NCBI RefSeq assembly: GCF_000010725.1
Contig: NC_013855.1
Coordinates: 1,391,110 to 1,455,109 of the forward strand
Reading direction: 5' to 3'
Origin: Azospirillum sp. B510
GTDB taxonomy: Bacteria > Pseudomonadota > Alphaproteobacteria > Azospirillales > Azospirillaceae
DNA length: 64,000 nt
In this document: piece after piece, positions 33,376 to 42,669 of the stretch
Numbering within the stretch: the stretch's first letter is position 1
Layout: every line of letters starts with the position of its first letter
Position numbers and translations under genes: made by a program
Notes under the pieces: generated by a model
The model's database searches: none
What the model was told of the DNA's origin: nothing
What the model saw: only the letters and a program-made list of their open reading frames with translations

Positions 33376-35541
33376 TCATAGCGCTCCTGGCCGCTGGACC
33401 AGATTTGCCCAGCCCGCACCATCCACCGCAAGCCGGCGCATCCGGGGTGTCGGGTGGTACAAAGGCCCAAGGTTGGCATAGCGATCGCACCACTCCATGA
33501 TGGTTTTCGCGCCAAGCTCATCGGCGTAATGCAGCGCCCCACCAAGATGGCGGGGGAAGCCGATCCCCAGGATCAGGGCCATGTCCGCCTCCGCCGCCGA
33601 GCCGACCACGCCATCTTCCAAGCACCGCGCCGTTTCCAAGATCATCGGCAGCATCGTGCGCTGGACGATCTCCTCATCGGAGATAATCCGTGAACCGCCA
33701 GGCTGCACGGTCGCGAGAAGCGCTCCGACATCCGGATCGACCACCTTGCGCTGGTGCCCCGCGGCATCGGCTTCATAGCGGTAGAAGCCGGCACCGCTCT
33801 TCTGGCCGAAGCGCTTGCTCTCGACCATCACATCCAGGGCGGTGGCGAATTCCACCCTCATCCGCTCGGGATAGCCCGCCGCGATGACCTCAATCACATG
33901 GCGGCTGGTGTCCATACCAATGACATCCTGCAACCATGCAGGCCCCATGGGCCAACCGAAGCCCTCCATCGCAGCGTCGATCCGCAGGAAATCCGCACCA
34001 TCGTGAATCAGCCGCAGGAACCCCAGCACATTGGCCGCCAGAATGCGGTTGACCAGGAAGCCGGGACAATCGCGAACCACCACTGGCGTCTTACCCATGG
34101 CGCTGGCGTAGCCGACGATCGTAGCCACCGCCTCCGGCGAGGTGTGCGGTCCCTGGATCACCTCGACGAGCGGCATACGGTGCACCGGATTGAAGAAATG
34201 CATGCCGACGAAGTTTTCCGGCCACTCCAGATCCCGAGCCAGATCGGCGACGAGCAATGACGAGGTGTTGGTCGCGACCACGGCGTCGGGACGAATATGC
34301 TCCTCCAGTTCCGCCAGCACGGCGCGCTTGATGGCGATGTTCTCGACCACCGCCTCGACGATCACGTCGGCCTCGGCGATGCCGTCATAGGTCAGACCCG
34401 GCCGGATGGACGCGAGAATGCCATCCGCCTTGGCCGATGACAGCGCTCCCGTCTCGACCCGTTTGGCAAGCAGGGCGCCGGCCTGCGTCATGCCGAGATC
34501 GAGGGCGGACTGCGCGATATCCTTCATGATTACGGGAATTCCGCACACCGCACTCTGATAGGCGATACCGCCACCCATGATCCCGGCGCCAAGCACCGCC
34601 GCGCGCGAGACGGGCCGTGCCGCCCTGGTCTGCTGCTTCGTAGTCTTTTTCACCGCCTGATCGTTGATGAAGACGGCGACCAGCGCACGAGCCGCCGGCG
34701 TGCGGGCGATATGCGCAAAGGCACGCGCCTCCAGGGCCAAGGCGGCGTCACGATCGACGCCGGCCGCGCTTTCGATCAGTTCCACCACGGCAAGGGAGGC
34801 CGGCAGATGAGGCCCCGTCTTTCGGGCTTTCGCCTTCGCCGCCGCGAAGATGGGAGCGAGATCCTCGCCGGCCCGAACGACGGGCGACAAGGCCTCCTTC
34901 CGACGCTCGCTCCAGTCCGGGCTGGCGACGAGTCCATGCAAACGTTCCAGCGCCGCCTCCCGTAGCTCCGGCGGCGGAACCACGGCATCCACCGCCCCCG
35001 CCCGCAGAGCGTCGTCCGCCTTGCGCGGCGTGCCGGACATGATCCATTGGAGCGCAGCCTCGACACCGATCAGACGCGGCAAGCGCACCGTGCCGCCAAA
35101 GCCGGGAAAGATGCCAAGCCCCACTTCGGGCAGTCCGATCCTGGCCGAATCCGACAGCATGCGGACATCCGCCGCCAGGGCCAGTTCCAGCCCGCCCCCC
35201 AACGCCAAACCGTTCACGGCGACCACGGTGGGAACCGGCAGATCGGCAAGGGCGGTAATCACCGCGCTCTGACCCGCGTTGTGGATGGCAATCTCGTCCT
35301 CCGCCATCCCGAACAGGTCCGTGAATTCGAAAATGTCGGCACCGACGATAAAACTGTCCTTGCCGCTGGTGATCAGCAGTCCCGTGACGGTGCGGTCCTC
35401 CCGCACCAGGCAAAGAGCCCGGTTCAGCTCATCGAGGGCAAGCCGGTCGAGCTTGTTGACCGATTCCCCGGCGCGGTCGAAACGAAGCTCGGCGAGTCCG
35501 TCGCCAAGCGCGTGGAGTTGAAGCGTGTTTCCCTGGAACAT
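33376..35541 (-). CDS. fadB: FadB-type bifunctional enoyl-CoA hydratase / 3-hydroxyacyl-CoA dehydrogenase
   Basis: 721 residues in FadB order. There is an N-terminal crotonase domain (GKDSFIVGADI about 65, NGLALGGGLELALAADVRML about 115), then the NAD-binding domain starting VLGAGIMGGGIAY (about 310), HFFNPVHRMPLVEVI (about 435) and two C-terminal dimerisation repeats. It hydrates enoyl-CoA and oxidises the 3-hydroxyacyl-CoA. I chose the ATG at 35541, four bases after the thiolase stop and aligned with the usual FadB start; the frame extends six codons further. With the thiolase it forms a two-gene operon like fadBA, in reverse order. Confidence 0.93.
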   Translation of the reverse strand: MFQGNTLQLHALGDGLAELRFDRAGESVNKLDRLALDELNRALCLVREDRTVTGLLITSGKDSFIVGADIFEFTDLFGMAEDEIAIHNAGQSAVITALADLPVPTVVAVNGLALGGGLELALAADVRMLSDSARIGLPEVGLGIFPGFGGTVRLPRLIGVEAALQWIMSGTPRKADDALRAGAVDAVVPPPELREAALERLHGLVASPDWSERRKEALSPVVRAGEDLAPIFAAAKAKARKTGPHLPASLAVVELIESAAGVDRDAALALEARAFAHIARTPAARALVAVFINDQAVKKTTKQQTRAARPVSRAAVLGAGIMGGGIAYQSAVCGIPVIMKDIAQSALDLGMTQAGALLAKRVETGALSSAKADGILASIRPGLTYDGIAEADVIVEAVVENIAIKRAVLAELEEHIRPDAVVATNTSSLLVADLARDLEWPENFVGMHFFNPVHRMPLVEVIQGPHTSPEAVATIVGYASAMGKTPVVVRDCPGFLVNRILAANVLGFLRLIHDGADFLRIDAAMEGFGWPMGPAWLQDVIGMDTSRHVIEVIAAGYPERMRVEFATALDVMVESKRFGQKSGAGFYRYEADAAGHQRKVVDPDVGALLATVQPGGSRIISDEEIVQRTMLPMILETARCLEDGVVGSAAEADMALILGIGFPRHLGGALHYADELGAKTIMEWCDRYANLGPLYHPTPRMRRLAVDGAGWANLVQRPGAL

Positions 35542-35545
35542 AAGG

Positions 35546-36730
35546 TCACACCTTGCCATAGAGGGTCACCGCGCAGGCGCTGCCGGTGCCGATGTTGTGC
35601 TGGAGGGCGAAACGCGCATTTTCGACCTGCCGTGGGCCGCATTTGCCGCGAAGCTGCTCCACCAGTTCGAAGCACTGGGCCAGACCGGTCGCCCCCAGGG
35701 GATGGCCCTTGGACAGCAGCCCGCCCGAAGGGTTGGTGACGACCTTTCCGCCATAGGTGTTGTCACCGTCGAGGATGAACTTCTCCGCCCCGCCCTCGGG
35801 TGCGAATCCGAGCGCCTCGTAAGTCACCAGCTCATTGGCGGTGAAGCAGTCATGCAGTTCGCAGACATCCACCTCGTCGGGTCCGATCCCCGCCATCTCA
35901 TAGACGCGCGCCGCCGCCGTCTTCGACAGATCGAAGCCGACGGCCTTGATCATCGACCGCTCCCCGAAGCTCGAAGGCAGGTCGGTCATCAGTTCCTGTC
36001 CAAGGATGCGGATGCTGGCATCGATTCCGCGCTTGCGGGCGAAGTCTTCGCTCACGATCAGCGCAGCCGCCGCGCCGCAGGTCGGCGGACAGCATTGATA
36101 GCGTGTCAGGATGCCGTAGATCGTCGGCGACGCCAGGATCTGTTCGACCGTCAGCGGTGTCCGGAAGATGGCCCGATCGTTGTGTTCGGCATGACGGCGT
36201 GCCTTTTCCGAGATACGGGCGAAGGTTTCCGGCCTGGTTCCATATTTTGCCGCATGTTCCACTCCGGCGCCGCCGAACAGATGGGCGGCCGGCGGCGTCG
36301 CCGGATCGGCCGGCTGAAGATCCTGGGACAGGCTCTTCCAGTCAGCCAGGGGATCCGGCCGATCGGCAAACACCGTCGGCAGCGCCCCCGGCATCATCTG
36401 TTCGAAGCCGAAGGCCAGCGCGCAATCCACCGCCCCGGCCTCGACCGCCTGCCTGGCCAGGAACAGCGCGCTCGACCCGCTGGCGCAGTTGTTGTTGACG
36501 TTGACCAGCGGAATTCCCGTCAGGCCGACGTGATACAGCGCTCTCTGTCCACAGCTGCTGTCGCCATAGACATACCCGGCATAGGCCTGACCAACGTCGC
36601 CGTAAGTGATGCCGGCGTCTTCCAACGCAAACCTGACCGCGCGGGCGCCCATCAGGTCATAGGTGTCACTGGTCCCAGGCTTGACGAATGGGATCATCCC
36701 AACACCTGCCACAACCGCCTTCGCGCTCAT
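35546..36730 (-). CDS. SCP-x-type thiolase / acetyl-CoA acetyltransferase
   Basis: 394 residues. The nucleophile is C82 in NNNCASGSSA, HDCFTANEL near 285 is the SCP-x signature, and KGHPLGATG carries the conserved histidine near 345. It ends in GSACAVTLYGKV, as full-length family members do. It should cleave 3-oxoacyl-CoA made by the adjacent FadB. GAGGAGG precedes the ATG at 36730. Upstream is an AT-rich divergent promoter region with a candidate operator (36888-36899). Confidence 0.9.
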   Translation of the reverse strand: MSAKAVVAGVGMIPFVKPGTSDTYDLMGARAVRFALEDAGITYGDVGQAYAGYVYGDSSCGQRALYHVGLTGIPLVNVNNNCASGSSALFLARQAVEAGAVDCALAFGFEQMMPGALPTVFADRPDPLADWKSLSQDLQPADPATPPAAHLFGGAGVEHAAKYGTRPETFARISEKARRHAEHNDRAIFRTPLTVEQILASPTIYGILTRYQCCPPTCGAAAALIVSEDFARKRGIDASIRILGQELMTDLPSSFGERSMIKAVGFDLSKTAAARVYEMAGIGPDEVDVCELHDCFTANELVTYEALGFAPEGGAEKFILDGDNTYGGKVVTNPSGGLLSKGHPLGATGLAQCFELVEQLRGKCGPRQVENARFALQHNIGTGSACAVTLYGKV

Positions 36731-36887
36731 CTGGCGTTTCCTCCTCAACCGGTTGGAAGCGTGCGGAGAAGGCCGGATGCCCGACGTCCCGCACCTTGTA
36801 TTGCGATACCTATTTTAGCGCCCAATGCCGATGATCGCCAGATGGAACTGTCATATTTTTCCTATGCCGGGATACATTTTTAGAAAT

Positions 36888-36899
36888 GAGGTATATCAT
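36888..36899. promoter_or_regulatory. Candidate operator TGAGGTATATCA
   Basis: Ten of 12 bases match the centre of the perfect palindrome at 37849-37864 (TGAGATATCTCA). It lies in the AT-rich region between the divergent thiolase and universal-stress genes. A weaker copy, TGCGATACCTAT, is at 36802-36813. Confidence 0.4.
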
Positions 36900-36955
36900 T
36901 AGCCGCAATGGGCTCCGCCGTCGTATCGCGGACCTCGCTTGGAAGGACAGTGGCC

Positions 36956-37780
36956 ATGATGCTCAGAGACATTCTCGTTCACGTCGATCACACCGCCGAG
37001 GCGAACGTCCGCGTCGGCGTCGCAGCACGCCTCGCGACGGCGCACGGTGCCCGCCTGACAGGGATCTATGTCCGCCCGGCACTGACCCTCCCGCGCGCGG
37101 CGCAGAATTTTGCCGGTCCCGGATTGCAGGCCGAATTGGAGCGCGCCAGCGACGAATTGGCCAAGAAGGCGCGCATCGCCTTTCATAAGCATGGCGGAAC
37201 CGGCGATGGGGACCTGCGCTGGCTGGAGGATACGGGCAATCCAGCCGAACGAATCGCGGAACAAGCGCGCTACTACGATCTCGCCGTGGTCGGCAACACC
37301 GAGACGGACAACACAAACGGCCGTGCCGGGGACCGCGCCATCCTCTCCTCCGGCGTGCCCGTCATGGTGGTGCCTCCCCGCCTGACACGCCCTGCCGTCG
37401 GCAACCGGATCATCGTCGCCTGGAACGGCAGCCGCGAAGCGGTGCGCGCGGTTCACAGTGCCCTCCCCCTGCTCCGCAACGCAGGCGCCACTGAGATTTT
37501 CATGGTCATGGCGCAAAGCCAGGCGGCGACATCCCCGCCGGCTGGCAGCCAGTTGCTGGACTTCCTCGCTCGGCACGGTGTAACGGCTTCGATCACTGTA
37601 CTGCCGTTCGACGAAACCCACGGTGTCAGCGGCCAGGTTCTGGCGCGTCTCGATGCGTTCGACGCAGATCTCGTGGTCATGGGCGGCTTCGGCCGCTCAT
37701 GGCTGCGGGAAGCAATGATCGGCAGTACGACAGGCATCCTGCTGACTCGCGCGCCGGTACCATTGTTCATAACGCATTGA
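36956..37780 (+). CDS. Tandem universal stress protein (UspA family)
   Basis: 274 residues with two Usp domains. The second ends in the ATP-binding motif MGGFGRSWLREAMIGSTTGILL, with the G-x2-G-x9-GS spacing. The first begins DILVHVDHTAEA. The ATG at 36956 has GGAAGGACA upstream; an ATG at 36908 adds unrelated residues. Usp proteins bind ATP and support survival under stress. Placement between the thiolase and ETF genes, each with a related operator-like sequence, suggests co-induction with the catabolic genes. Confidence 0.88.
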   Translation: MMLRDILVHVDHTAEANVRVGVAARLATAHGARLTGIYVRPALTLPRAAQNFAGPGLQAELERASDELAKKARIAFHKHGGTGDGDLRWLEDTGNPAERIAEQARYYDLAVVGNTETDNTNGRAGDRAILSSGVPVMVVPPRLTRPAVGNRIIVAWNGSREAVRAVHSALPLLRNAGATEIFMVMAQSQAATSPPAGSQLLDFLARHGVTASITVLPFDETHGVSGQVLARLDAFDADLVVMGGFGRSWLREAMIGSTTGILLTRAPVPLFITH

Positions 37781-37848
37781 GGGGCCGTAAAATGGCAAGC
37801 ACACCATTCCACTGAACCGACAATTTTGAACTTGTCCTTCATGCCAAA

Positions 37849-37864
37849 ATTGAGATATCTCAAT
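37849..37864. promoter_or_regulatory. Perfect 16-bp palindrome ATTGAGATATCTCAAT
   Basis: Fully self-complementary and AT-rich, about 105 bases upstream of etfB. Related sequences precede other genes of this block (36888, 40712, 50153). It is a plausible site for the GntR/FadR-type regulator encoded at 42670. Confidence 0.55.
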
Positions 37865-37968
37865 AGAGCGTACCCTGAAGCAGGTGGGACAGCCGCGCAT
37901 CGTGTTGCGCCGCCGCCCCGGCGGGTGCCAGCCGATCTCCGATCCTCGCTTATTTCTGGGAAATGCCT

Positions 37969-38718
37969 ATGAAAGTGTTCGTTTCAGTGAAGCGGGTTGT
38001 AGACTACAACGTGAAGATCCGCGTGAAGGCGGACGGCACGGGCGTCGAGACCGCGAACGTCAAGATGTCGATGAATCCCTTCGACGAGATCGCGGTCGAA
38101 GAGGCGGTCCGCCTGAAGGAGAGCGGCAAGGCGACCGAGGTGATCGCCGTGTCGGTCGGCCCGGCCCAGGCCCAGGAGACGCTGCGCACCGCGCTGGCGA
38201 TGGGCGCCGACCGCGCCATCCTGGTCCAGACCGACGCCGAGACCCAGCCGCTGGCTGTCGCCAAGATCCTCAAAGCTCTGGTCGAGAAGGAAGGCCCCGG
38301 CCTGGTCATCCTGGGCAAGCAGGCGATCGACGACGATTGCAACCAGACCGGCCAGATGCTGGCGGCGCTGCTCGGCTGGGGCCAGGGGACCTTCGCCTCC
38401 AAGGTCGCGCCGGCCGATGGTTCGGTCACGGTCACCCGCGAGATCGATGGCGGGCTGGAGACGGTGGAACTCAAGCTGCCGGCCGTGGTCACCGCCGACC
38501 TGCGCCTGAACGAGCCGCGCTATGCCTCGCTGCCCAACATCATGAAGGCGAAGAAGAAGCCGCTCGATGCCGTGACCCCCGACGCGCTGGGGGTGGACGC
38601 GACGCCGCGGCTGAAGACGCTGAAGGTGGTCGAACCGGCCAAGCGCAAGGCCGGCGTCAAGGTGCCCGACGTGGCGACCCTGGTCGAGAAGCTGAAGACC
38701 GAAGCGAAGGTGATCTGA
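37969..38718 (+). CDS. etfB: Electron transfer flavoprotein, beta subunit
   Basis: 249 residues. It starts MKVFVSVKRVVDYNVKIRVK and contains NPFDEIAVEEAVRLKE (about 40-55) and LGKQAIDDDCNQTGQMLA (about 113-130), which are ETF-beta hallmarks. It binds AMP and half of the FAD site. Paired with EtfA, it takes electrons from acyl-CoA dehydrogenases to the quinone pool. The ATG at 37969 fits the family start; an ATG two codons earlier is possible. Two bases separate it from etfA. Confidence 0.96.
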   Translation: MKVFVSVKRVVDYNVKIRVKADGTGVETANVKMSMNPFDEIAVEEAVRLKESGKATEVIAVSVGPAQAQETLRTALAMGADRAILVQTDAETQPLAVAKILKALVEKEGPGLVILGKQAIDDDCNQTGQMLAALLGWGQGTFASKVAPADGSVTVTREIDGGLETVELKLPAVVTADLRLNEPRYASLPNIMKAKKKPLDAVTPDALGVDATPRLKTLKVVEPAKRKAGVKVPDVATLVEKLKTEAKVI

Positions 38719-38720
38719 CC

Positions 38721-39656
38721 ATGGCTATTCTCGTCATTGCCGAGCACGATGCCGCTTCGCTGAAGCCCGCCACGCTCAACGCCATCGCCGCCGCCGTCAA
38801 GCTGGGCGGGGACATCCATGTGCTGGTCGCCGGCCAGGGGGCCGGGGCCGCCGCCCAGGCCGCCGCCAAAGTGGCTGGCGTCGCCAAGGTGCTGGTCGCC
38901 GACGATGCCGCCTATGCCCACCAGTTGCCGGAGGATGTCGCTCCGCTGGCGGTCTCGCTGGTCAAGGCCGGCGGCTACGGCCATGTGGTGGCTCCCGCCA
39001 CCTCGGCGGGCAAGAACGTCGCGCCGCGGGTCGCGGCTCTGCTGGACGTGCAGGCGATCTCCGACATCACCGGCGTGGTCTCGCCCGATACCTTCGAGCG
39101 GCCGATCTATGCCGGCAACGCGATCGCCACGGTGCAGTCGTCGGATGCGGTGAAGGTGGTCACCGTCCGCGCCACCGCGTTCGAGGCGGCCGCGGCCGAG
39201 GGCGGTTCGGCTTCGGTGGAGAAGGTGGCGGCGGCCGGGGCCTCGGGCCTGTCGCGCTTCGTCTCGGCGGAGCTGACCAAGTCGGCGCGGCCGGAACTGA
39301 CGGCGGCGAAGATCGTGATCTCGGGCGGGCGCGGCATGCAGTCGGGCGACAATTTCCCCCTGCTGGAGGCGGTGGCCGACAAGCTGGGGGCGGCGGTGGG
39401 CGCCAGCCGCGCGGCGGTCGACGCCGGGTTCGTGCCGAACGACTATCAGGTCGGGCAGACCGGCAAGATCGTGGCCCCGGACCTCTACATCGCGGTCGGC
39501 ATCTCCGGCGCGATCCAGCATCTCGCCGGCATGAAGGACAGCAAGGTCATCGTCGCCATCAACAAGGACGAGGAGGCGCCCATCTTCCAGGTCGCCGACT
39601 ATGGTCTGGTCGCCGACCTGTTCAAGGCGGTGCCGGAGCTGAAGGACGCCCTTTAA
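38721..39656 (+). CDS. etfA: Electron transfer flavoprotein, alpha subunit
   Basis: 311 residues. The C-terminal FAD domain carries SGGRGMQSGDNF (about 197), GASRAAVDAGFVPNDYQVGQTGK (about 227-249) and GISGAIQHLAGM (about 262), all ETF-alpha signatures. It works with EtfB and is the electron acceptor for the acyl-CoA dehydrogenase encoded at 46998. The gene follows etfB immediately. Confidence 0.96.
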   Translation: MAILVIAEHDAASLKPATLNAIAAAVKLGGDIHVLVAGQGAGAAAQAAAKVAGVAKVLVADDAAYAHQLPEDVAPLAVSLVKAGGYGHVVAPATSAGKNVAPRVAALLDVQAISDITGVVSPDTFERPIYAGNAIATVQSSDAVKVVTVRATAFEAAAAEGGSASVEKVAAAGASGLSRFVSAELTKSARPELTAAKIVISGGRGMQSGDNFPLLEAVADKLGAAVGASRAAVDAGFVPNDYQVGQTGKIVAPDLYIAVGISGAIQHLAGMKDSKVIVAINKDEEAPIFQVADYGLVADLFKAVPELKDAL

Positions 39657-39748
39657 GGGGCACCACTCCGTACATCTGCTGCGTCGGCCCACCTCGCCGC
39701 CGCAATGTGCGGCGTTTAGTCCTCTCCATTTAGCATACCCACAGCAGG

Positions 39749-40636
39749 ATGCCGCCGGCCATGAAGGCAAGCCGTTCCGAATTCATCGAGGTGCTGGGAA
39801 TCCCCATTCACATACGGCGATGGGGTGAGAAGGGACAACCCACCATCTTTTTGCTGCATGGCTGGCAGGATGCCTCGGCGACCTTCCAATTCATGGTCGA
39901 TGGTTTCACTCGGCATTTCAACATCATCGCGCCGGACTGGCATGGCTTCGGTTTGAGTGCCTGGGGAAGCGGCTTCTATCACCTCAGCGACTATGCTGCC
40001 TGCCTTGACGCCATTCTCGATGCCTACTCTCCAGACAGGCCTGCGATGCTGGTCGGACACAGCATGGGTGGCAACGTGTCCGGCCTTTACGCGGGCGCGC
40101 GTCCCGAACGGGTTGCGAAGTGGGTGAACATGGAGGGTTACGCCCCGGTGCCGGGCTACGGCGGGCGATCCCCGGCAAAAGTGCTGTCCCGCTGGCTCCG
40201 CCACCGCAACCCTCGGGAGGAAGACACGTTCTTTGAAAGCCAATCAGCGGTAAACGAGGAGTTCTCCAGGCTCTACCCCCGGCTTTCCGACGATCGCCGC
40301 GCGTTCCTGATAGAACATCTGACGGTCGAACGTGCCGAGGGGCGATGGGCATACCGTTCCGACCCACGGGCGCGGGTGATAACCGCTCTGCCCCTCGCCG
40401 CCGATCAGGTCAAGGATATTTGGAGCAATGTTACCGCCGATACCCTGTGTCTGCGTGGCGCCCGCTCCTTTGTAACCTCGGCCTTTGCCGAACATCCTGC
40501 CGATCTCGCCGAGCGACTGGGCACCTTGCGCCGAGGACGGGAAATCGTCATCGAAGACGCCGGCCATAACATGCATCACGATCAGCCGCTTCAAGTGGCC
40601 GCGCTGATCGAGGCATTTCTGACCGGCTCCCTTTAA
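39749..40636 (+). CDS. Alpha/beta-hydrolase
   Basis: 295 residues of the alpha/beta-hydrolase fold. HGW(Q) forms the oxyanion loop (about 36-38), the nucleophile elbow is GHSMGG (serine about 108), and the catalytic histidine is in DAGHNMHHDQP (about 275). The cap region suggests an esterase, lactonase or C-C hydrolase; the substrate is unknown. The start is uncertain: the ATG at 39749 has almost no spacing to CAGG, and the ATG at 39761 has AGGA about ten bases away. It lies behind etfBA after a 92-base gap. Confidence 0.83.
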   Translation: MPPAMKASRSEFIEVLGIPIHIRRWGEKGQPTIFLLHGWQDASATFQFMVDGFTRHFNIIAPDWHGFGLSAWGSGFYHLSDYAACLDAILDAYSPDRPAMLVGHSMGGNVSGLYAGARPERVAKWVNMEGYAPVPGYGGRSPAKVLSRWLRHRNPREEDTFFESQSAVNEEFSRLYPRLSDDRRAFLIEHLTVERAEGRWAYRSDPRARVITALPLAADQVKDIWSNVTADTLCLRGARSFVTSAFAEHPADLAERLGTLRRGREIVIEDAGHNMHHDQPLQVAALIEAFLTGSL

Positions 40637-40711
40637 GAGACATCCTCGCATCGATCCGGATGGTTGCGGAACAACCAGGGCAAGCCCGACGGCGACGGGG
40701 TTCCATTCAAT

Positions 40712-40723
40712 TCAGATATCTCT
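40712..40723. promoter_or_regulatory. Candidate operator TCAGATATCTCT
   Basis: Matches 10 of 12 bases of the 37849-37864 palindrome core and keeps the central AGATATCT. It is 39 bases upstream of the flavin reductase start, where a promoter is expected. Confidence 0.4.
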
Positions 40724-40761
40724 TCATTATCTGCCAATTGGACAAAACCAGGAGACGCTCC

Positions 40762-41751
40762 GTGAACACATCGCCTGCTGTAATCGATCCCAAGCAGTTC
40801 CGCAGCGCGCTCGGGGCCTTCGCCACCGGCGTGACGATCGTCACCACCCATGCGGCTGACGGCACCCCTGTCGGGTTGACGGCCAACAGCTTCAATTCGG
40901 TGTCACTCGACCCACCGATGGTGCTTTGGAGTCTCGCCAAAACTTCGGCCAGCCTGCCAGCCTTCATGGACTGCGGGCATTTCGCGGTACATGTGCTGAC
41001 CGCCAGCCAAAAGCCCTTGTCCGACCGCTTCGCCCGCCGGGGCGAAGACAAGTTCTCCGACTTGGCGGTGACGCAAGGGCTGGGCGACACCCCTCTGCTG
41101 GAAGGCTGCTCTGCACGCTTCCAATGCCGCACCGCCTATCGTTACGAAGGGGGGGATCACATAATCTTCGTGGGAGAGGTGCTGGCCTTCGACCATTCCG
41201 ACGAACAGCCCCTGCTCTTCCACGGCGGTCGCTATGCCCGGATGTTCCCCCAGCCTCCACGCGAAGCCACCTCGACCGTCGAGGTCGAAAGCAGCTTCCG
41301 CAAAGACTTCCTCGGCTATCTTGCCGCTCTGGTCATGCTTCAACTCTATGCGCCGGTGCGCAGGCGCTGTGGTGAAAAGGGGATCGGGAACGGCGAGTAT
41401 TACGTGATGTCGCTTTTGGCGGCCCGCCACGAAGCAAGCGTCGGCGAGATCGATTCCCTGATGACCGTCAGCGACGAGCGCCTGAGCGACGATCTGCTGC
41501 GGACGATGCTCCAAGCCGATCTCATCACCATGGCGGGCACCGGACCGGCGGCCATTCTTCAATTGACGCAGAGCGGACGCGCGCTGGCCATCGAACTTTT
41601 CGCGATCGCCAAGGCCGCCGAGGAGGACGCAGCGGAGGCTCTCGATCCCGATGATATGAGGCTTCTCAAAACCCTCCTCAAGAGGATCGTTCGCCGGGAG
41701 CTGGCAAAGCACCCCTCGGAGGAGGCGCCACCCGAAACGGCTGTGGTATGA
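40762..41751 (+). CDS. Flavin reductase-domain protein with C-terminal winged-helix (MarR-like) extension
   Basis: 329 residues. The first 165 residues are an HpaC/flavin-reductase-like FMN-binding domain: FRSALGAFATGVTIVTT, GLTANSFNSVSLDPPMVLW and FVGEVLAFDH. After a linker, residues about 180-300 are helical, with a MarR-like pattern (VMSLLAARHEASVGEIDSL, then DLLRTMLQADLITMAG). Such two-part proteins occur as reductase components of flavin-dependent monooxygenases. The GTG start has AGGAG seven bases upstream. No monooxygenase partner is adjacent, so it may serve another enzyme or act as a flavin-responsive regulator. Confidence 0.8.
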   Translation: MNTSPAVIDPKQFRSALGAFATGVTIVTTHAADGTPVGLTANSFNSVSLDPPMVLWSLAKTSASLPAFMDCGHFAVHVLTASQKPLSDRFARRGEDKFSDLAVTQGLGDTPLLEGCSARFQCRTAYRYEGGDHIIFVGEVLAFDHSDEQPLLFHGGRYARMFPQPPREATSTVEVESSFRKDFLGYLAALVMLQLYAPVRRRCGEKGIGNGEYYVMSLLAARHEASVGEIDSLMTVSDERLSDDLLRTMLQADLITMAGTGPAAILQLTQSGRALAIELFAIAKAAEEDAAEALDPDDMRLLKTLLKRIVRRELAKHPSEEAPPETAVV

Positions 41752-41895
41752 CGGACGGCGGCAATATAGCCGTCAGCCATCAGCCACAAACAGCAGCCGG
41801 ATTGAAAACGGTGTTCGAAGGAAGCCATCGGACACCGCCTTTCAATCGGCGAGCGAGATGCCTTTGCCGCCCGCGTGGAGAAGCGGCGCTCTCCA

Positions 41896-42645
41896 TCAGC
41901 GCTTCTGAAAGAAGCTCGAAAAGGCAGCCCGCGCTTCAGCGGAGCGGGCATGGTCCAGAAAAACCCGCTCCTCCGACATGATCGTCTCGTCGATGGTCGT
42001 CTGCCGCGCGCGGCACATCAGCTGCCGCGTGGCGCGAAGGGCTTGCGGCGGAAGAGCCGCGAGTTGAGCTGCTCGCTGCAACGCCCGTTCCAGCGCCATA
42101 CCATCCTCAGTCGTCTCGTTCACGATGTCCAACGCTTCCGCTCGCATCGCCGACAGCCAGTCGCCGCATAGCAGGATCTCCGCAGCCCGCCGATGACCGA
42201 GCAGCAACGGCAGCAACAGGCTCGATCCACCTTCCGGCGTCAGGCCAAGCTGCACGAAGGGCGCCCTTAAACGGGCCGAGCGACCGGCATAAACGAGATC
42301 ACAATGCAGCAGCATGGTTAGGCCGATGCCAACGGCGATACCTTCCACCGCCGCAAGGATCGGCTTCTCCAACCGATTGAGCCGGGCCAGGAACCGGATC
42401 CCTGGTACGCTCTGCGCATCAGCCGGCATCGCCTGGAAATCGGCCAGATCATTGCCGGCTGTGAAATGACCGTGGGCGCCGGTGACCACGATCACCCGCA
42501 CGCCGTGGTCAGCCTCGGCATCGTCGAGAGCGGCGATGAGCTGGGCATAGGCCAGGTCGTTGAGGGCGTTGCGCGCGTCCGCCCGATCGATGGTGATCAG
42601 GCAAAGGCCCTCGTCGGGATGTTCCACCCGAACCGGCGACATCAT
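41896..42645 (-). CDS. Enoyl-CoA hydratase/isomerase family protein
   Basis: 249 residues, crotonase fold. The oxyanion-hole segments are HFTAGNDLADF (about 60) and VEGIAVGIGLTMLLHCDLVYA (about 100-120). The PEGGSSLLLP region holds one glutamate (about 138) of the usual acid pair. The form resembles enoyl-CoA isomerases of the PaaG/ECI type more than FadB hydratases. AGGAG precedes the start. It is 24 bases downstream of the GntR-type regulator gene in the same direction, so the two are probably cotranscribed. Confidence 0.87.
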   Translation of the reverse strand: MMSPVRVEHPDEGLCLITIDRADARNALNDLAYAQLIAALDDAEADHGVRVIVVTGAHGHFTAGNDLADFQAMPADAQSVPGIRFLARLNRLEKPILAAVEGIAVGIGLTMLLHCDLVYAGRSARLRAPFVQLGLTPEGGSSLLLPLLLGHRRAAEILLCGDWLSAMRAEALDIVNETTEDGMALERALQRAAQLAALPPQALRATRQLMCRARQTTIDETIMSEERVFLDHARSAEARAAFSSFFQKR

Positions 42646-42669
42646 GTCGGTCTCCTGAAACAGGCTGCG

